Counted from the stretch's first letter, positions 13,320 to 26,626 are shown. The stretch is DNA of 64,000 nucleotides from Loxodes magnus (GCA_946699065.1 CAMPDV010001959.1:1-64000); one strand, 5' to 3'. A program made the numbers and translations. Notes: generated by a model not told the origin, from the letters alone.

Positions 13320-15063
13320 CTTGACGTCCCATAGTCTCACCTAACAATCATAACTTCCCGATACGATGAACTCTGAATCACTGGATATAGCCACAGATCA
13401 TACATAACTAGTGTGACCACTCATGGTCTTACAGGTACCTTTCTTGACGTCCCATAGTCTCACCTAACAATCATAACTTCCCGATACGATGAACTCTGAA
13501 TCACTGGATAAAGCCACAGAGAATACAGAACTAGTGTTACCACTCATGGTCTTACAGGTACCTGTCTTGACGTCCCATAGTCTCACCGTATAATCATTAC
13601 TTCCCGATACGATGAACTCTGAATCACTGGATATAGCCACAGATCATACATTAATAGTGTGACCACTCATGGTCTTACAGGTACCTGTCTTGACGTTCCA
13701 TAGTCTCACCGTAGAATCTGCACTTCCCGATACGATGAACTCTGAATCACTGGATATAGACACAGCATATACATAACTAGTGTGACCACTCATGGTCTTA
13801 CAGGTACCTGTCTTGACGTCCCATAGTCTCACCTAACAATCATAACTTCCCGATACGATGAACTCTGAATCACTGGATATAGCCACAGAGAATACATAAC
13901 TAGTGTGACCACTCATGGTCTTACAGGTACCTGTCTTGACGTTCCATAGTCTCACCTAACAATCATTACTTCCCGATACGATGAACTCTGAATCACTGGA
14001 TATAGCCACAGAGAATACAGAACTAGTGTGACCACTCATGGTCTTACAGGTACCTGTCTTGACGTCCCATAGTCTCACCTAACAATCATAACTTCCCGAT
14101 ACGATGAACTCTGAATCACTGGATATAGCCACAGATCATACATAACTAGTGTGACCACTCATGGTCTTACAGGTACCTGTCTTGACGTTCCATAGTCTCA
14201 CCTAACAATCATTACTTCCCGATACGATGAACTCTGAATCACTGGATATAGCCACAGAGAATACAGAACTAGTGTGACCACTCATGGTCTTACAGGTACC
14301 TGTCTTGACGTCCCATAGTCTCACCGTCTAATCATAACTTCCCGATACGATGAACTCTGAATCACTGGATATAGCCACAGATCATACATAACTAGTGTGA
14401 CCACTCATGGTCTTACAGGTACCTGTCTTGACGTCCCATAGTCTCACCTAACAATCATTACTTCCCGATACGATGAACTCTGAATCACTGGATAAAGCCA
14501 CAGATCATACATAACTAGTGTGACCACTCATGGTCTTACAGGTACCTATCTTGACGTTCCATAGTCTCACCATAGAATCTGCACTTCCCGATACGATGAA
14601 CTCTGAATCACTGTATATAGCCACAGAGAATACATAACTAGTGTGACCACTCATGGTCTTACAGGTACCTTTCTTGACGTCCCATAGTCTCACCGTATAA
14701 TCTGCACTTCCCGATACGATGAACTCTGAATCACTGGATATAGCCACTGCATATACATAACTAGTGTGACCACTCATGGTCTTACAGGTACCTGTCTTGA
14801 CGTCCCATAGTCTCACCGTATAATCATTACTTCCCGATACGATGAACTCTGAATCACTGGATATAGCCACAGATCATACATAACTAGTGTGACCACTCAT
14901 GGTCTTACAGGTACCTGTCTTGACGTCCCATAGTCTCACCGTATAATCTGCACTTCCCGATACGATGAACTCTGAATCACTGGATATAGCCACAGATCAT
15001 ACATAACTAGTGTGACCACTCATGGTCTTACAGGTACCTGTCTTGACGTCCCATAGTCTCACC
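13320..15063 (-). repeat. Segmental duplication, copy 1 (21-unit offset)
   Basis: This 1.74-kb stretch matches 15903-17645 at an offset of 2583 bp, which is exactly 21 units. Shared rare markers include the Asn-for-His2 unit (13537 and 16120), the Ile4-Asn5 unit (13653 and 16236) and the Met26-type unit (14571 and 17154). The left limit is a T/G difference near 13318 and the right limit a difference near 15064/17646. Confidence 0.85.
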
Positions 15064-15485
15064 GTATAATCATAACTTCCCGATACAATGAACTCTGAAT
15101 TAATGGATATAGCCACAGCATATACATTGCTAGTGTGACCACTCATGGTCTTACAGGTACCTGTCTTGACGTCCCATAGTCTCACCGTATAATCTGCACT
15201 TCCCGATACGATGAACTCTGAATCACTGGATATAGACACAGCATATACATAACTAGTGTGACCACTCATGGTCTTACAGGTACCTGTCTTGACGTCCCAT
15301 AGTCTCACCGTACAATCATAACTTCCCGATACGATGAACTCTGAATCACTGTATATAGCCACAGAGAATACATAACTAGTGTGACCACTCATGGTCTTAC
15401 AGGTACCTTTCTTGACGTCCCATAGTCTCACCGTATAATCATTACTTCCCGATACGATGAACTCTGAATCACTGGATAAAGCCAC
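14997..15485 (-). CDS. Open WD40 run, four-unit module plus one blade
   Basis: This 162-codon run is bounded by TGA-7 on both sides. It repeats the four-unit module but continues one blade further, because the 3' boundary unit reads Tyr25 instead of TAG. The same junction carries TAG-25 at 21215 and its relatives. One T/G difference at codon 25 separates the open form from the closed form. Confidence 0.35.
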   Translation of the reverse strand: MALSSDSEFIVSGSNDYTVRLWDVKKGTCKTMSGHTSYVFSVAIYSDSEFIVSGSYDCTVRLWDVKTGTCKTMSGHTSYVYAVSISSDSEFIVSGSADYTVRLWDVKTGTCKTMSGHTSNVYAVAISINSEFIVSGSYDYTVRLWDVKTGTCKTMSGHTSYV

Positions 15486-15902
15486 AGATCATACATAACT
15501 AGTGTGACCACTCATGGTCTTACAGGTACCTTTCTTGACGTCCCATAGTCTCACCGTATAATCTGCACTTCCCGATACGATGAACTCTGAATCACTGGAT
15601 ATAGCCACTTCATATACATAACTAGTGTGACCACTCATGGTCTTACAGGTACCTGTCTTGACGTCCCATAGTCTCACCGTATAATCTGCACTTCCCGATA
15701 CGATGAACTCTGAATCACTGTATATAGCCACAGAGAATACATAACTAGTGTGACCACTCATGGTCTTAAAGGTACCTTTCTTGACGTTCCATAGTCTCAC
15801 CTAACAATCATAACTTCCCGATACGATGAACTCTGAATCACTGGATATAGCCACAGATCATACATAACTAGTGTGACCACTCATGGTCTTACAGGTACCT
15901 TT

Positions 15903-17645
15903 CTTGACGTCCCATAGTCTCACCTAACAATCATAACTTCCCGATACGATGAACTCTGAATCACTGGATATAGCCACAGATCATACATAACTAGTGTGAC
16001 CACTCATGGTCTTACAGGTACCTTTCTTGACGTCCCATAGTCTCACCTAACAATCATAACTTCCCGATACGATGAACTCTGAATCACTGGATAAAGCCAC
16101 AGAGAATACAGAACTAGTGTTACCACTCATGGTCTTACAGGTACCTGTCTTGACGTCCCATAGTCTCACCGTATAATCATTACTTCCCGATACGATGAAC
16201 TCTGAATCACTGGATATAGCCACAGATCATACATTAATAGTGTGACCACTCATGGTCTTACAGGTACCTGTCTTGACGTTCCATAGTCTCACCGTAGAAT
16301 CTGCACTTCCCGATACGATGAACTCTGAATCACTGGATATAGACACAGCATATACATAACTAGTGTGACCACTCATGGTCTTACAGGTACCTGTCTTGAC
16401 GTCCCATAGTCTCACCTAACAATCATAACTTCCCGATACGATGAACTCTGAATCACTGGATATAGCCACAGAGAATACATAACTAGTGTGACCACTCATG
16501 GTCTTACAGGTACCTGTCTTGACGTTCCATAGTCTCACCTAACAATCATTACTTCCCGATACGATGAACTCTGAATCACTGGATATAGCCACAGAGAATA
16601 CAGAACTAGTGTGACCACTCATGGTCTTACAGGTACCTGTCTTGACGTCCCATAGTCTCACCTAACAATCATAACTTCCCGATACGATGAACTCTGAATC
16701 ACTGGATATAGCCACAGATCATACATAACTAGTGTGACCACTCATGGTCTTACAGGTACCTGTCTTGACGTTCCATAGTCTCACCTAACAATCATTACTT
16801 CCCGATACGATGAACTCTGAATCACTGGATATAGCCACAGAGAATACAGAACTAGTGTGACCACTCATGGTCTTACAGGTACCTGTCTTGACGTCCCATA
16901 GTCTCACCGTCTAATCATAACTTCCCGATACGATGAACTCTGAATCACTGGATATAGCCACAGATCATACATAACTAGTGTGACCACTCATGGTCTTACA
17001 GGTACCTGTCTTGACGTCCCATAGTCTCACCTAACAATCATTACTTCCCGATACGATGAACTCTGAATCACTGGATAAAGCCACAGATCATACATAACTA
17101 GTGTGACCACTCATGGTCTTACAGGTACCTATCTTGACGTTCCATAGTCTCACCATAGAATTGCACTTCCCGATACGATGAACTCTGAATCACTGTATAT
17201 AGCCACAGAGAATACATAACTAGTGTGACCACTCATGGTCTTACAGGTACCTTTCTTGACGTCCCATAGTCTCACCGTATAATCTGCACTTCCCGATACG
17301 ATGAACTCTGAATCACTGGATATAGCCACTGCATATACATAACTAGTGTGACCACTCATGGTCTTACAGGTACCTGTCTTGACGTCCCATAGTCTCACCG
17401 TATAATCATTACTTCCCGATACGATGAACTCTGAATCACTGGATATAGCCACAGATCATACATAACTAGTGTGACCACTCATGGTCTTACAGGTACCTGT
17501 CTTGACGTCCCATAGTCTCACCGTATAATCTGCACTTCCCGATACGATGAACTCTGAATCACTGGATATAGCCACAGATCATACATAACTAGTGTGACCA
17601 CTCATGGTCTTACAGGTACCTGTCTTGACGTCCCATAGTCTCACC
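15903..17645 (-). repeat. Segmental duplication, copy 2 (21-unit offset)
   Basis: Copy of 13320-15063. The only difference I found inside it is a single-base deletion at 17161, absent from the matching place near 14578. The deletion therefore arose after the duplication. Confidence 0.85.
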
Positions 17646-18382
17646 GTCTAATCATTACTTCCCGATACGATGAACTCTGAATCACTGGATATAGCCACAG
17701 ATCATACATAACTAGTGTGACCACTCATGGTCTTACAGGTACCTGTCTTGACGTCCCATAGTCTCACCGTATAATCTGCACTTCCCGATACGATGAACTC
17801 TGAATCACTGGATATAGCCACAGATCATACATAACTAGTGTGACCACTCATGGTCTTACAGGTACCTGTCTTGACGTCCCATAGTCTCACCGTATAATCA
17901 TTACTTCCCGATACGATGAACTCTGAATCACTGGATATAGCCACAGATCATACATAACTAGTGTGACCACTCATGGTCTTACAGGTACCTGTCTTGACGT
18001 CCCATAGTCTCACCGTCTAATCTGCACTTCCCGATACGATGAACTCTGAATCACTGGATATAGCCACAGATGATACATAACTAGTGTGACCACTCATGGT
18101 CTTACAGGTACCTGTCTTGACGTCCCATAGTCTCACCGTCTAATCATTACTTCCCGATACGATGAACTCTGAATCACTGGATATAGCCACAGATCATACA
18201 TAACTAGTGTGACCACTCATGGTCTTACAGGTACCTGTCTTGACGTCCCATAGTCTCACCGAATAATCAAAACTTCCCGATACGATGAACTCTGAATCAC
18301 TGGATATAGCCACAGATCATACATAACTAGTGTGACCACTCATGGTCTTACAGGTACCTGTCTTGACGTCCCATAGTCTCAC
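16416..18382 (-). repeat. Stop-dense stretch, TGA-7 and TAG units
   Basis: Apart from one 100-codon run at 17150-17452, nearly every 123-bp unit here has at least one in-frame stop. From 17453 to 18382 successive units carry TGA-7; the one that reads Ser at codon 7 (near 18070) is next to a unit with TAG-25 (near 18020). No other coding content is visible. Confidence 0.85.
17161..17162 (-). other. 1-bp deletion, private to the second duplicate
   Basis: Plus-strand GAATCTGCAC becomes GAATTGCAC. The matching site near 14578 is intact, so the change post-dates the 21-unit duplication. Confidence 0.95.
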
Positions 18383-18751
18383 CTAACAATCATAACTTCC
18401 CGATACGATGAACTCTGAATCACTGTATATAGCCACAGAGAATACATAACTAGTGTGACCACTCATGGTCTTACAGGTACCTTTCTTGACGTCCCATAGT
18501 CTCACCGTATAATCTGCACTTCCCGATACGATGAACTCTGAATCACTGGATATAGCCACTGCATATACATAACTAGTGTGACCACTCATGGTCTTACAGG
18601 TACCTTTCTTGACGTCCCATAGTCTCACCGTATAATCTGCACTTCCCGATACGATGAACTCTGAATCACTGGATATAGCCACTGCATATACATAACTAGT
18701 GTGACCACTCATGGTCTTACAGGTACCTGTCTTGACGTCCCATAGTCTCAC

Positions 18752-19243
18752 CTAACAATCATAACTTCCCGATACGATGAACTCTGAATCACTGGATATA
18801 GCCACTGCATATACATAACTAGTGTGACCACTCATGGTCTTACAGGTACCTTTCTTGACGTCCCATAGTCTCACCGTATAATCATGACTTCCCGATACGA
18901 TGAACTCTGAATCACTGGATATAGCCACAGCATATACATAACTAGTGTGACCACTCATGGTCTTACAGGTACCTTTCTTGACGTCCCATAGTCTCACCGT
19001 ATAATCATTACTTCCCGATACGATGAACTCTGAATCACTGGATAAAGCCACAGCATATACATAACTAGTGTGACCACTCATGGTCTTACAGGTACCTGTC
19101 TTGACGTCCCATAGTCTCACCGTAGAATCATAACTTCCCGATACGATGAACTCTGAATCACTGGATATAGCCACTGCATATACATAACTAGTGTGACCAC
19201 TCATGGTCTTACAGGTACCTGTCTTGACGTTCCATAGTCTCAC
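18752..19243 (-). CDS. Open WD40 run, four blades
   Basis: This 163-codon run lies between two TAG-26 units. Residue 23 is Tyr, Asn, His then Tyr in reading order, among the most varied short runs, and Lys34 alternates with Thr34. Confidence 0.3.
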   Translation of the reverse strand: MRLWNVKTGTCKTMSGHTSYVYAVAISSDSEFIVSGSYDSTVRLWDVKTGTCKTMSGHTSYVYAVALSSDSEFIVSGSNDYTVRLWDVKKGTCKTMSGHTSYVYAVAISSDSEFIVSGSHDYTVRLWDVKKGTCKTMSGHTSYVYAVAISSDSEFIVSGSYDC

Positions 19244-19915
19244 CTAACAATCATAACTTCCCGATACGATGAACTCTGAATCACTGGATATAGCCACAGA
19301 TCATACATAACTAGTGTGACCACTCATGGTCTTACAGGTACCTGTCTTGACGTCCCATAGTCTCACCGTATAATCTGCACTTCCCGATACGATGAACTCT
19401 GAATTAATGGATATAGCCACAGCATATACATTGCTAGTGTGACCACTCATGGTCTTACAGGTACCTGTCTTGACGTTCCATAGTCTCACCGTATAATCTG
19501 CACTTCCCGATACGATGAACTCTGAATCACTGGATATAGCCAAAGCATATACATAACTAGTGTGACCACTCATGGTCTTACAGGTACCTATCTTGACGTC
19601 CCATAGTCTCACCGTATAATCTGCACTTCCCGATACGATGAACTCTGAATCACTGGATATAGCCACAGATGATACATAACTAGTGTGACCACTCATGGTC
19701 TTAAAGGTACCTTTCTTGACGTTCCATAGTCTCACCTAACAATCATAACTTCCCGATACGATGAACTCTGAATCACTGTATATAGCCACAGAGAATACAT
19801 AACTAGTGTGACCACTCATGGTCTTACAGGTACCTTTCTTGACGTCCCATAGTCTCACCGTATAATCATTACTTCCCGATACGATGAACTCTGAATCACT
19901 GGATAAAGCCACAGA

Positions 19916-21019
19916 TCATACATAACTAGTGTGACCACTCATGGTCTTACAGGTACCTTTCTTGACGTCCCATAGTCTCACCGTATAATCTGCACTTCCC
20001 GATACGATGAACTCTGAATCACTGGATATAGCCACTTCATATACATAACTAGTGTGACCACTCATGGTCTTACAGGTACCTGTCTTGACGTCCCATAGTC
20101 TCACCATAGAATCTGCACTTCCCGATACGATGAACTCTGAATCACTGTATATAGCCACAGAGAATACATAACTAGTGTGACCACTCATGGTCTTACAGGT
20201 ACCTTTCTTGACGTCCCATAGTCTCACCGTATAATCTGCACTTCCCGATACGATGAACTCTGAATCACTGGATATAGCCACTGCATATACATAACTAGTG
20301 TGACCACTCATGGTCTTACAGGTACCTTTCTTGACGTCCCATAGTCTCACCGTATAATCTGCACTTCCCGATACGATGAACTCTGAATCACTGGATATAG
20401 CCACAGCATATACATAACTAGTGTGACCACTCATGGTCTTACAGGTACCTGTCTTGACGTCCCATAGTCTCACCGTATAATCTGCACTTCCCGATACGAT
20501 GAACTCTGAATCACTGGATATAGCCACTTCATATACATAACTAGTGTGACCACTCATGGTCTTACAGGTACCTGTCTTGACGTCCCATAGTCTCACCATA
20601 GAATCTGCACTTCCCGATACGATGAACTCTGAATCACTGTATATAGCCACAGAGAATACATAACTAGTGTGACCACTCATGGTCTTACAGGTACCTTTCT
20701 TGACGTCCCATAGTCTCACCGTATAATCTGCACTTCCCGATACGATGAACTCTGAATCACTGGATATAGCCACTGCATATACATAACTAGTGTGACCACT
20801 CATGGTCTTACAGGTACCTTTCTTGACGTCCCATAGTCTCACCGTATAATCTGCACTTCCCGATACGATGAACTCTGAATCACTGGATATAGCCACAGCA
20901 TATACATAACTAGTGTGACCACTCATGGTCTTACAGGTACCTGTCTTGACGTCCCATAGTCTCACCGTATAATCATTACTTCCCGATACGATGAACTCTG
21001 AATCACTGGATATAGCCAC
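19916..21019 (-). CDS. Longest open WD40 run, about nine blades
   Basis: This run of 367 codons between two TGA-7 codons is the longest in the window. It has enough blades for a complete seven-blade propeller plus two. The 5' boundary is a TGA in the unit ending near 21024, and the only nearby initiators are GTG at residue 9 and the internal Met40 ATG. Four blades are tandemly duplicated (492 bp). Residue 26 is Met instead of Thr in two blades. No signal peptide, membrane segment or other domain is present. If any part of the array is a propeller exon, this is a good candidate, but translation is unproven. Confidence 0.4.
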   Translation of the reverse strand: MAISSDSEFIVSGSNDYTVRLWDVKTGTCKTMSGHTSYVYAVAISSDSEFIVSGSADYTVRLWDVKKGTCKTMSGHTSYVYAVAISSDSEFIVSGSADYTVRLWDVKKGTCKTMSGHTSYVFSVAIYSDSEFIVSGSADSMVRLWDVKTGTCKTMSGHTSYVYEVAISSDSEFIVSGSADYTVRLWDVKTGTCKTMSGHTSYVYAVAISSDSEFIVSGSADYTVRLWDVKKGTCKTMSGHTSYVYAVAISSDSEFIVSGSADYTVRLWDVKKGTCKTMSGHTSYVFSVAIYSDSEFIVSGSADSMVRLWDVKTGTCKTMSGHTSYVYEVAISSDSEFIVSGSADYTVRLWDVKKGTCKTMSGHTSYV

Positions 21020-21084
21020 AGATCATACATAACTAGTGTGACCACTCATGGTCTTACAGGTACCTGTCTTGACGTCCCATAGTC
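20101..21084 (-). repeat. Four-unit tandem duplication (2 x 492 bp)
   Basis: The rare Met26 unit, read on the plus strand as TCACCATAGA, occurs at 20101 and again at 20593. The 492-bp spacing is four units, and the units between repeat in the same order (Phe7/Tyr12, Lys34, Lys34, Glu8). This doubling lengthens the 367-codon open run. Confidence 0.8.
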
Positions 21085-21214
21085 TCACCGTATAATCATT
21101 ACTTCCCGATACGATGAACTCTGAATCACTGGATATAGCCACAGATCATACATAACTAGTGTGACCACTCATGGTCTTACAGGTACCTGTCTTGACGTCC
21201 CATAGTCTCACCGT

Positions 21215-21634
21215 CTAATCATAACTTCCCGATACAATGAACTCTGAATTAATGGATATAGCCACAGCATATACATTGCTAGTGTGACCACTCATGGTCT
21301 TACAGGTACCTGTCTTGACGTCCCATAGTCTCACCGTATAATCTGCACTTCCCGATACGATGAACTCTGAATCACTGGATATAGACACAGCATATACATA
21401 ACTAGTGTGACCACTCATGGTCTTACAGGTACCTGTCTTGACGTCCCATAGTCTCACCGTACAATCATAACTTCCCGATACGATGAACTCTGAATCACTG
21501 TATATAGCCACAGAGAATACATAACTAGTGTGACCACTCATGGTCTTACAGGTACCTTTCTTGACGTCCCATAGTCTCACCGTATAATCATTACTTCCCG
21601 ATACGATGAACTCTGAATCACTGGATAAAGCCAC
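21215..21634 (-). CDS. Four-unit module copy at 21215
   Basis: This 139-codon open run lies between TAG-25 on its 5' side and TGA-7 at its 3' end. It is identical in protein sequence to the runs at 23429, 26627, 27488 and 31178, which shows recent copying of the whole block, stops included. Confidence 0.3.
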   Translation of the reverse strand: MALSSDSEFIVSGSNDYTVRLWDVKKGTCKTMSGHTSYVFSVAIYSDSEFIVSGSYDCTVRLWDVKTGTCKTMSGHTSYVYAVSISSDSEFIVSGSADYTVRLWDVKTGTCKTMSGHTSNVYAVAISINSEFIVSGSYD

Positions 21635-22006
21635 AGATCATACATAACTAGTGTGACCACTCATGGTCTTACAGGTACCTTTCTTGACGTCCCATAGTCT
21701 CACCGTATAATCTGCACTTCCCGATACGATGAACTCTGAATCACTGGATATAGCCACTTCATATACATAACTAGTGTGACCACTCATGGTCTTACAGGTA
21801 CCTGTCTTGACGTCCCATAGTCTCACCGTATAATCTGCACTTCCCGATACGATGAACTCTGAATCACTGTATATAGCCACAGAGAATACATAACTAGTGT
21901 GACCACTCATGGTCTTAAAGGTACCTTTCTTGACGTTCCATAGTCTCACCTAACAATCATAACTTCCCGATACGATGAACTCTGAATCACTGGATATAGC
22001 CACAGA

Positions 22007-22741
22007 TCATACATAACTAGTGTGACCACTCATGGTCTTACAGGTACCTGTCTTGACGTCCCATAGTCTCACCGTATAATCATAACTTCCCGATACGATG
22101 AACTCTGAATCACTGGATATAGCCACTGCATATACATAACTAGTGTGACCACTCATGGTCTTACAGGTACCTTTCTTGACGTCCCATAGTCTCACCGTAT
22201 AATCTGCACTTCCCGATACGATGAACTCTGAATCACTGGATATAGCCACTGCATATACATAACTAGTGTGACCACTCATGGTCTTACAGGTACCTTTCTT
22301 GACGTCCCATAGTCTCACCGTATAATCTGCACTTCCCGATACGATGAACTCTGAATCACTGGATATAGCCACTTCATATACATAACTAGTGTGACCACTC
22401 ATGGTCTTACAGGTACCTATCTTGACGTTCCATAGTTTCACCATAGAATCTGCACTTCCCGATACGATGAACTCTGAATCACTGTATATAGACACAGCAT
22501 ATACATAACTAGTGTGACCACTCATGGTCTTACAGGTACCTGTCTTGACGTCCCATAGTCTCACCGTACAATCATAACTTCCCGATACGATGAACTCTGA
22601 ATCACTGGATATAGCCACTTCATATACATAACTAGTGTGACCACTCATGGTCTTACAGGTACCTGTCTTGACGTCCCATAGTCTCACCGTATAATCTGCA
22701 CTTCCCGATACGATGAACTCTGAATCACTGGATATAGCCAC
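22007..22741 (-). CDS. Open WD40 run, about six blades
   Basis: This 244-codon run lies between two TGA-7 units. It includes a Lys-for-Arg28 blade with Ile34 and Met26, a variant set also seen at 12291-12656 and 28526-28960. Residues 8 and 12 vary from blade to blade (Ala or Glu; Ser or Tyr). Confidence 0.35.
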   Translation of the reverse strand: MAISSDSEFIVSGSADYTVRLWDVKTGTCKTMSGHTSYVYEVAISSDSEFIVSGSYDCTVRLWDVKTGTCKTMSGHTSYVYAVSIYSDSEFIVSGSADSMVKLWNVKIGTCKTMSGHTSYVYEVAISSDSEFIVSGSADYTVRLWDVKKGTCKTMSGHTSYVYAVAISSDSEFIVSGSADYTVRLWDVKKGTCKTMSGHTSYVYAVAISSDSEFIVSGSYDYTVRLWDVKTGTCKTMSGHTSYV

Positions 22742-23428
22742 AGATCATACATAACTAGTGTGACCACTCATGGTCTTACAGGTACCTGTCTTGACGTCCC
22801 ATAGTCTCACCGTATAATCATTACTTCCCGATACGATGAACTCTGAATCACTGGATATAGCCACTGCATATACATAACTAGTGTGACCACTCATGGTCTT
22901 ACAGGTACCTGTCTTGACGTCCCATAGTCTCACCGTATAATCATGACTTCCCGATACGATGAACTCTGAATCACTGGATATAGCCACAGATGATACATAA
23001 CTAGTGTGACCACTCATGGTCTTACAGGTACCTTTCTTGACGTCCCATAGTCTCACCTAACAATCATAACTTCCCGATACGATGAACTCTGAATCACTGG
23101 ATATAGCCACAGATCATACAGAACTAGTGTGACCACTCATGGTCTTACAGGTACCTGTCTTGACGTCCCATAGTCTCACCGTAGAATCTGCACTTCCCGA
23201 TACGATGAACTCTGAATCACTGGATATAGCCACAGATCATACATAACTAGTGTGACCACTCATGGTCTTACAGGTACCTTTCTTGACGTCCCATAGTCTC
23301 ACCTAACAATCATAACTTCCCGATACGATGAACTCTGAATCACTGGATATAGCCACAGATCATACATAACTAGTGTGACCACTCATGGTCTTACAGGTAC
23401 CTGTCTTGACGTCCCATAGTCTCACCGT

Positions 23429-23848
23429 CTAATCATAACTTCCCGATACAATGAACTCTGAATTAATGGATATAGCCACAGCATATACATTGCTAGTGTG
23501 ACCACTCATGGTCTTACAGGTACCTGTCTTGACGTCCCATAGTCTCACCGTATAATCTGCACTTCCCGATACGATGAACTCTGAATCACTGGATATAGAC
23601 ACAGCATATACATAACTAGTGTGACCACTCATGGTCTTACAGGTACCTGTCTTGACGTCCCATAGTCTCACCGTACAATCATAACTTCCCGATACGATGA
23701 ACTCTGAATCACTGTATATAGCCACAGAGAATACATAACTAGTGTGACCACTCATGGTCTTACAGGTACCTTTCTTGACGTCCCATAGTCTCACCGTATA
23801 ATCATTACTTCCCGATACGATGAACTCTGAATCACTGGATAAAGCCAC
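23429..23848 (-). CDS. Four-unit module copy at 23429
   Basis: Same 139-codon product and same flanking stops as the copy at 21215, 18 units away. Confidence 0.3.
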   Translation of the reverse strand: MALSSDSEFIVSGSNDYTVRLWDVKKGTCKTMSGHTSYVFSVAIYSDSEFIVSGSYDCTVRLWDVKTGTCKTMSGHTSYVYAVSISSDSEFIVSGSADYTVRLWDVKTGTCKTMSGHTSNVYAVAISINSEFIVSGSYD

Positions 23849-24712
23849 AGATCATACATAACTAGTGTGACCACTCATGGTCTTACAGGTACCTTTCTTG
23901 ACGTCCCATAGTCTCACCGTATAATCTGCACTTCCCGATACGATGAACTCTGAATCACTGGATATAGCCACAGCATATACATAACTAGTGTGACCACTCA
24001 TGGTCTTACAGGTACCTGTCTTGACGTCCCATAGTCTCACCGTATAATCATAACTTCCCGATACGATGAACTCTGAATCACTGTATATAGCCACAGAGAA
24101 TACATAACTAGTGTGACCACTCATGGTCTTACAGGTACCTTTCTTGACGTCCCATAGTCTCACCGTATAATCTGCACTTCCCGATACGATGAACTCTGAA
24201 TCACTGGATAAAGCCACAGATCATACATAACTAGTGTGACCACTCATGGTCTTACAGGTACCTTTCTTGACGTCCCATAGTCTCACCGTATAATCTGCAC
24301 TTCCCGATACGATGAACTCTGAATCACTGGATATAGCCACAGCATATACATAACTAGTGTGACCACTCATGGTCTTACAGGTACCTGTCTTGACGTCCCA
24401 TAGTCTCACCGTATAATCTGCACTTCCCGATACGATGAACTCTGAATCACTGGATATAGCCACAGATCATACATAACTAGTGTGACCACTCATGGTCTTA
24501 CAGGTACCTGTCTTGACGTTCCATAGTCTCACCTAACAATCATTACTTCCCGATACGATGAACTCTGAATCACTGGATATAGCCACAGATCATACATAAC
24601 TAGTGTGACCACTCATGGTCTTACAGGTACCTGTCTTGACGTCCCATAGTCTCACCTAACAATCATTACTTCCCGATACGATGAACTCTGAATCACTGGA
24701 TAAAGCCACAGA

Positions 24713-25201
24713 TCATACATAACTAGTGTGACCACTCATGGTCTTACAGGTACCTGTCTTGACGTCCCATAGTCTCACCATAGAATCTGCACTTCCCGAT
24801 ACGATGAACTCTGAATCACTGTATATAGCCACAGAGAATACATAACTAGTGTGACCACTCATGGTCTTACAGGTACCTTTCTTGACGTCCCATAGTCTCA
24901 CCGTATAATCTGCACTTCCCGATACGATGAACTCTGAATCACTGGATATAGCCACTGCATATACATAACTAGTGTGACCACTCATGGTCTTACAGGTACC
25001 TTTCTTGACGTCCCATAGTCTCACCGTATAATCTGCACTTCCCGATACGATGAACTCTGAATCACTGGATATAGCCACTGCATATACATAACTAGTGTGA
25101 CCACTCATGGTCTTACAGGTACCTGTCTTGACGTCCCATAGTCTCACCGTATAATCATTACTTCCCGATACGATGAACTCTGAATCACTGGATATAGCCA
25201 C
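24713..25201 (-). CDS. Open WD40 run, four blades
   Basis: This 162-codon run is bounded by TGA-7 on both sides. Its blade order, including the Met26 blade, equals the first half of the 367-codon run at 19916-21019, from which it or a common source was copied. Confidence 0.3.
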   Translation of the reverse strand: MAISSDSEFIVSGSNDYTVRLWDVKTGTCKTMSGHTSYVYAVAISSDSEFIVSGSADYTVRLWDVKKGTCKTMSGHTSYVYAVAISSDSEFIVSGSADYTVRLWDVKKGTCKTMSGHTSYVFSVAIYSDSEFIVSGSADSMVRLWDVKTGTCKTMSGHTSYV

Positions 25202-26626
25202 AGATCATACATAACTAGTGTGACCACTCATGGTCTTACAGGTACCTGTCTTGACGTCCCATAGTCTCACCGTATAATCATTACTTCCCGATACGATGAA
25301 CTCTGAATCACTGGATATAGCCACAGATCATACATAACTAGTGTGACCACTCATGGTCTTACAGGTACCTGTCTTGACGTCCCATAGTCTCACCGTCTAA
25401 TCATAACTTCCCGATACAATGAACTCTGAATTAATGGATATAGCCACAGCATATACATTGCTAGTGTGACCACTCATGGTCTTACAGGTACCTGTCTTGA
25501 CGTCCCATAGTCTCACCGTATAATCTGCACTTCCCGATACGATGAACTCTGAATCACTGGATATAGACACAGCATATACATAACTAGTGTGACCACTCAT
25601 GGTCTTACAGGTACCTGTCTTGACGTCCCATAGTCTCACCGTATAATCATTACTTCCCGATACGATGAACTCTGAATCACTGGATATAGCCACAGAAGAT
25701 ACACAACTAGTGTGACCACTCATGGTCTTACAGGTACCTGTCTTGACGTCCCATAGTCTCACCGTATAATCTGCACTTCCCGATACGATGAACTCTGAAT
25801 CACTGGATATAGCCACAGATCATACATAACTAGTGTGACCACTCATGGTCTTACAGGTACCTGTCTTGACGTTCCATAGTCTCACCTAACAATCATTACT
25901 TCCCGATACGATGAACTCTGAATCACTGGATATAGCCACAGATCATACATAACTAGTGTGACCACTCATGGTCTTACAGGTACCTGTCTTGACGTCCCAT
26001 AGTCTCACCTAACAATCATTACTTCCCGATACGATGAACTCTGAATCACTGGATAAAGCCACAGATCATACATAACTAGTGTGACCACTCATGGTCTTAC
26101 AGGTACCTTTCTTGACGTCCCATAGTCTCACCGTATAATCTGCACTTCCCGATACGATGAACTCTGAATCACTGGATATAGCCACTGCATATACATAACT
26201 AGTGTGACCACTCATGGTCTTACAGGTACCTTTCTTGACGTCCCATAGTCTCACCGTATAATCTGCACTTCCCGATACGATGAACTCTGAATCACTGGAT
26301 ATAGCCACTGCATATACATAACTAGTGTGACCACTCATGGTCTTACAGGTACCTGTCTTGACGTCCCATAGTCTCACCGTATAATCATTACTTCCCGATA
26401 CGATGAACTCTGAATCACTGGATATAGCCACAGATCATACATAACTAGTGTGACCACTCATGGTCTTACAGGTACCTGTCTTGACGTCCCATAGTCTCAC
26501 CGTATAATCATTACTTCCCGATACGATGAACTCTGAATCACTGGATATAGCCACAGATCATACATAACTAGTGTGACCACTCATGGTCTTACAGGTACCT
26601 GTCTTGACGTCCCATAGTCTCACCGT

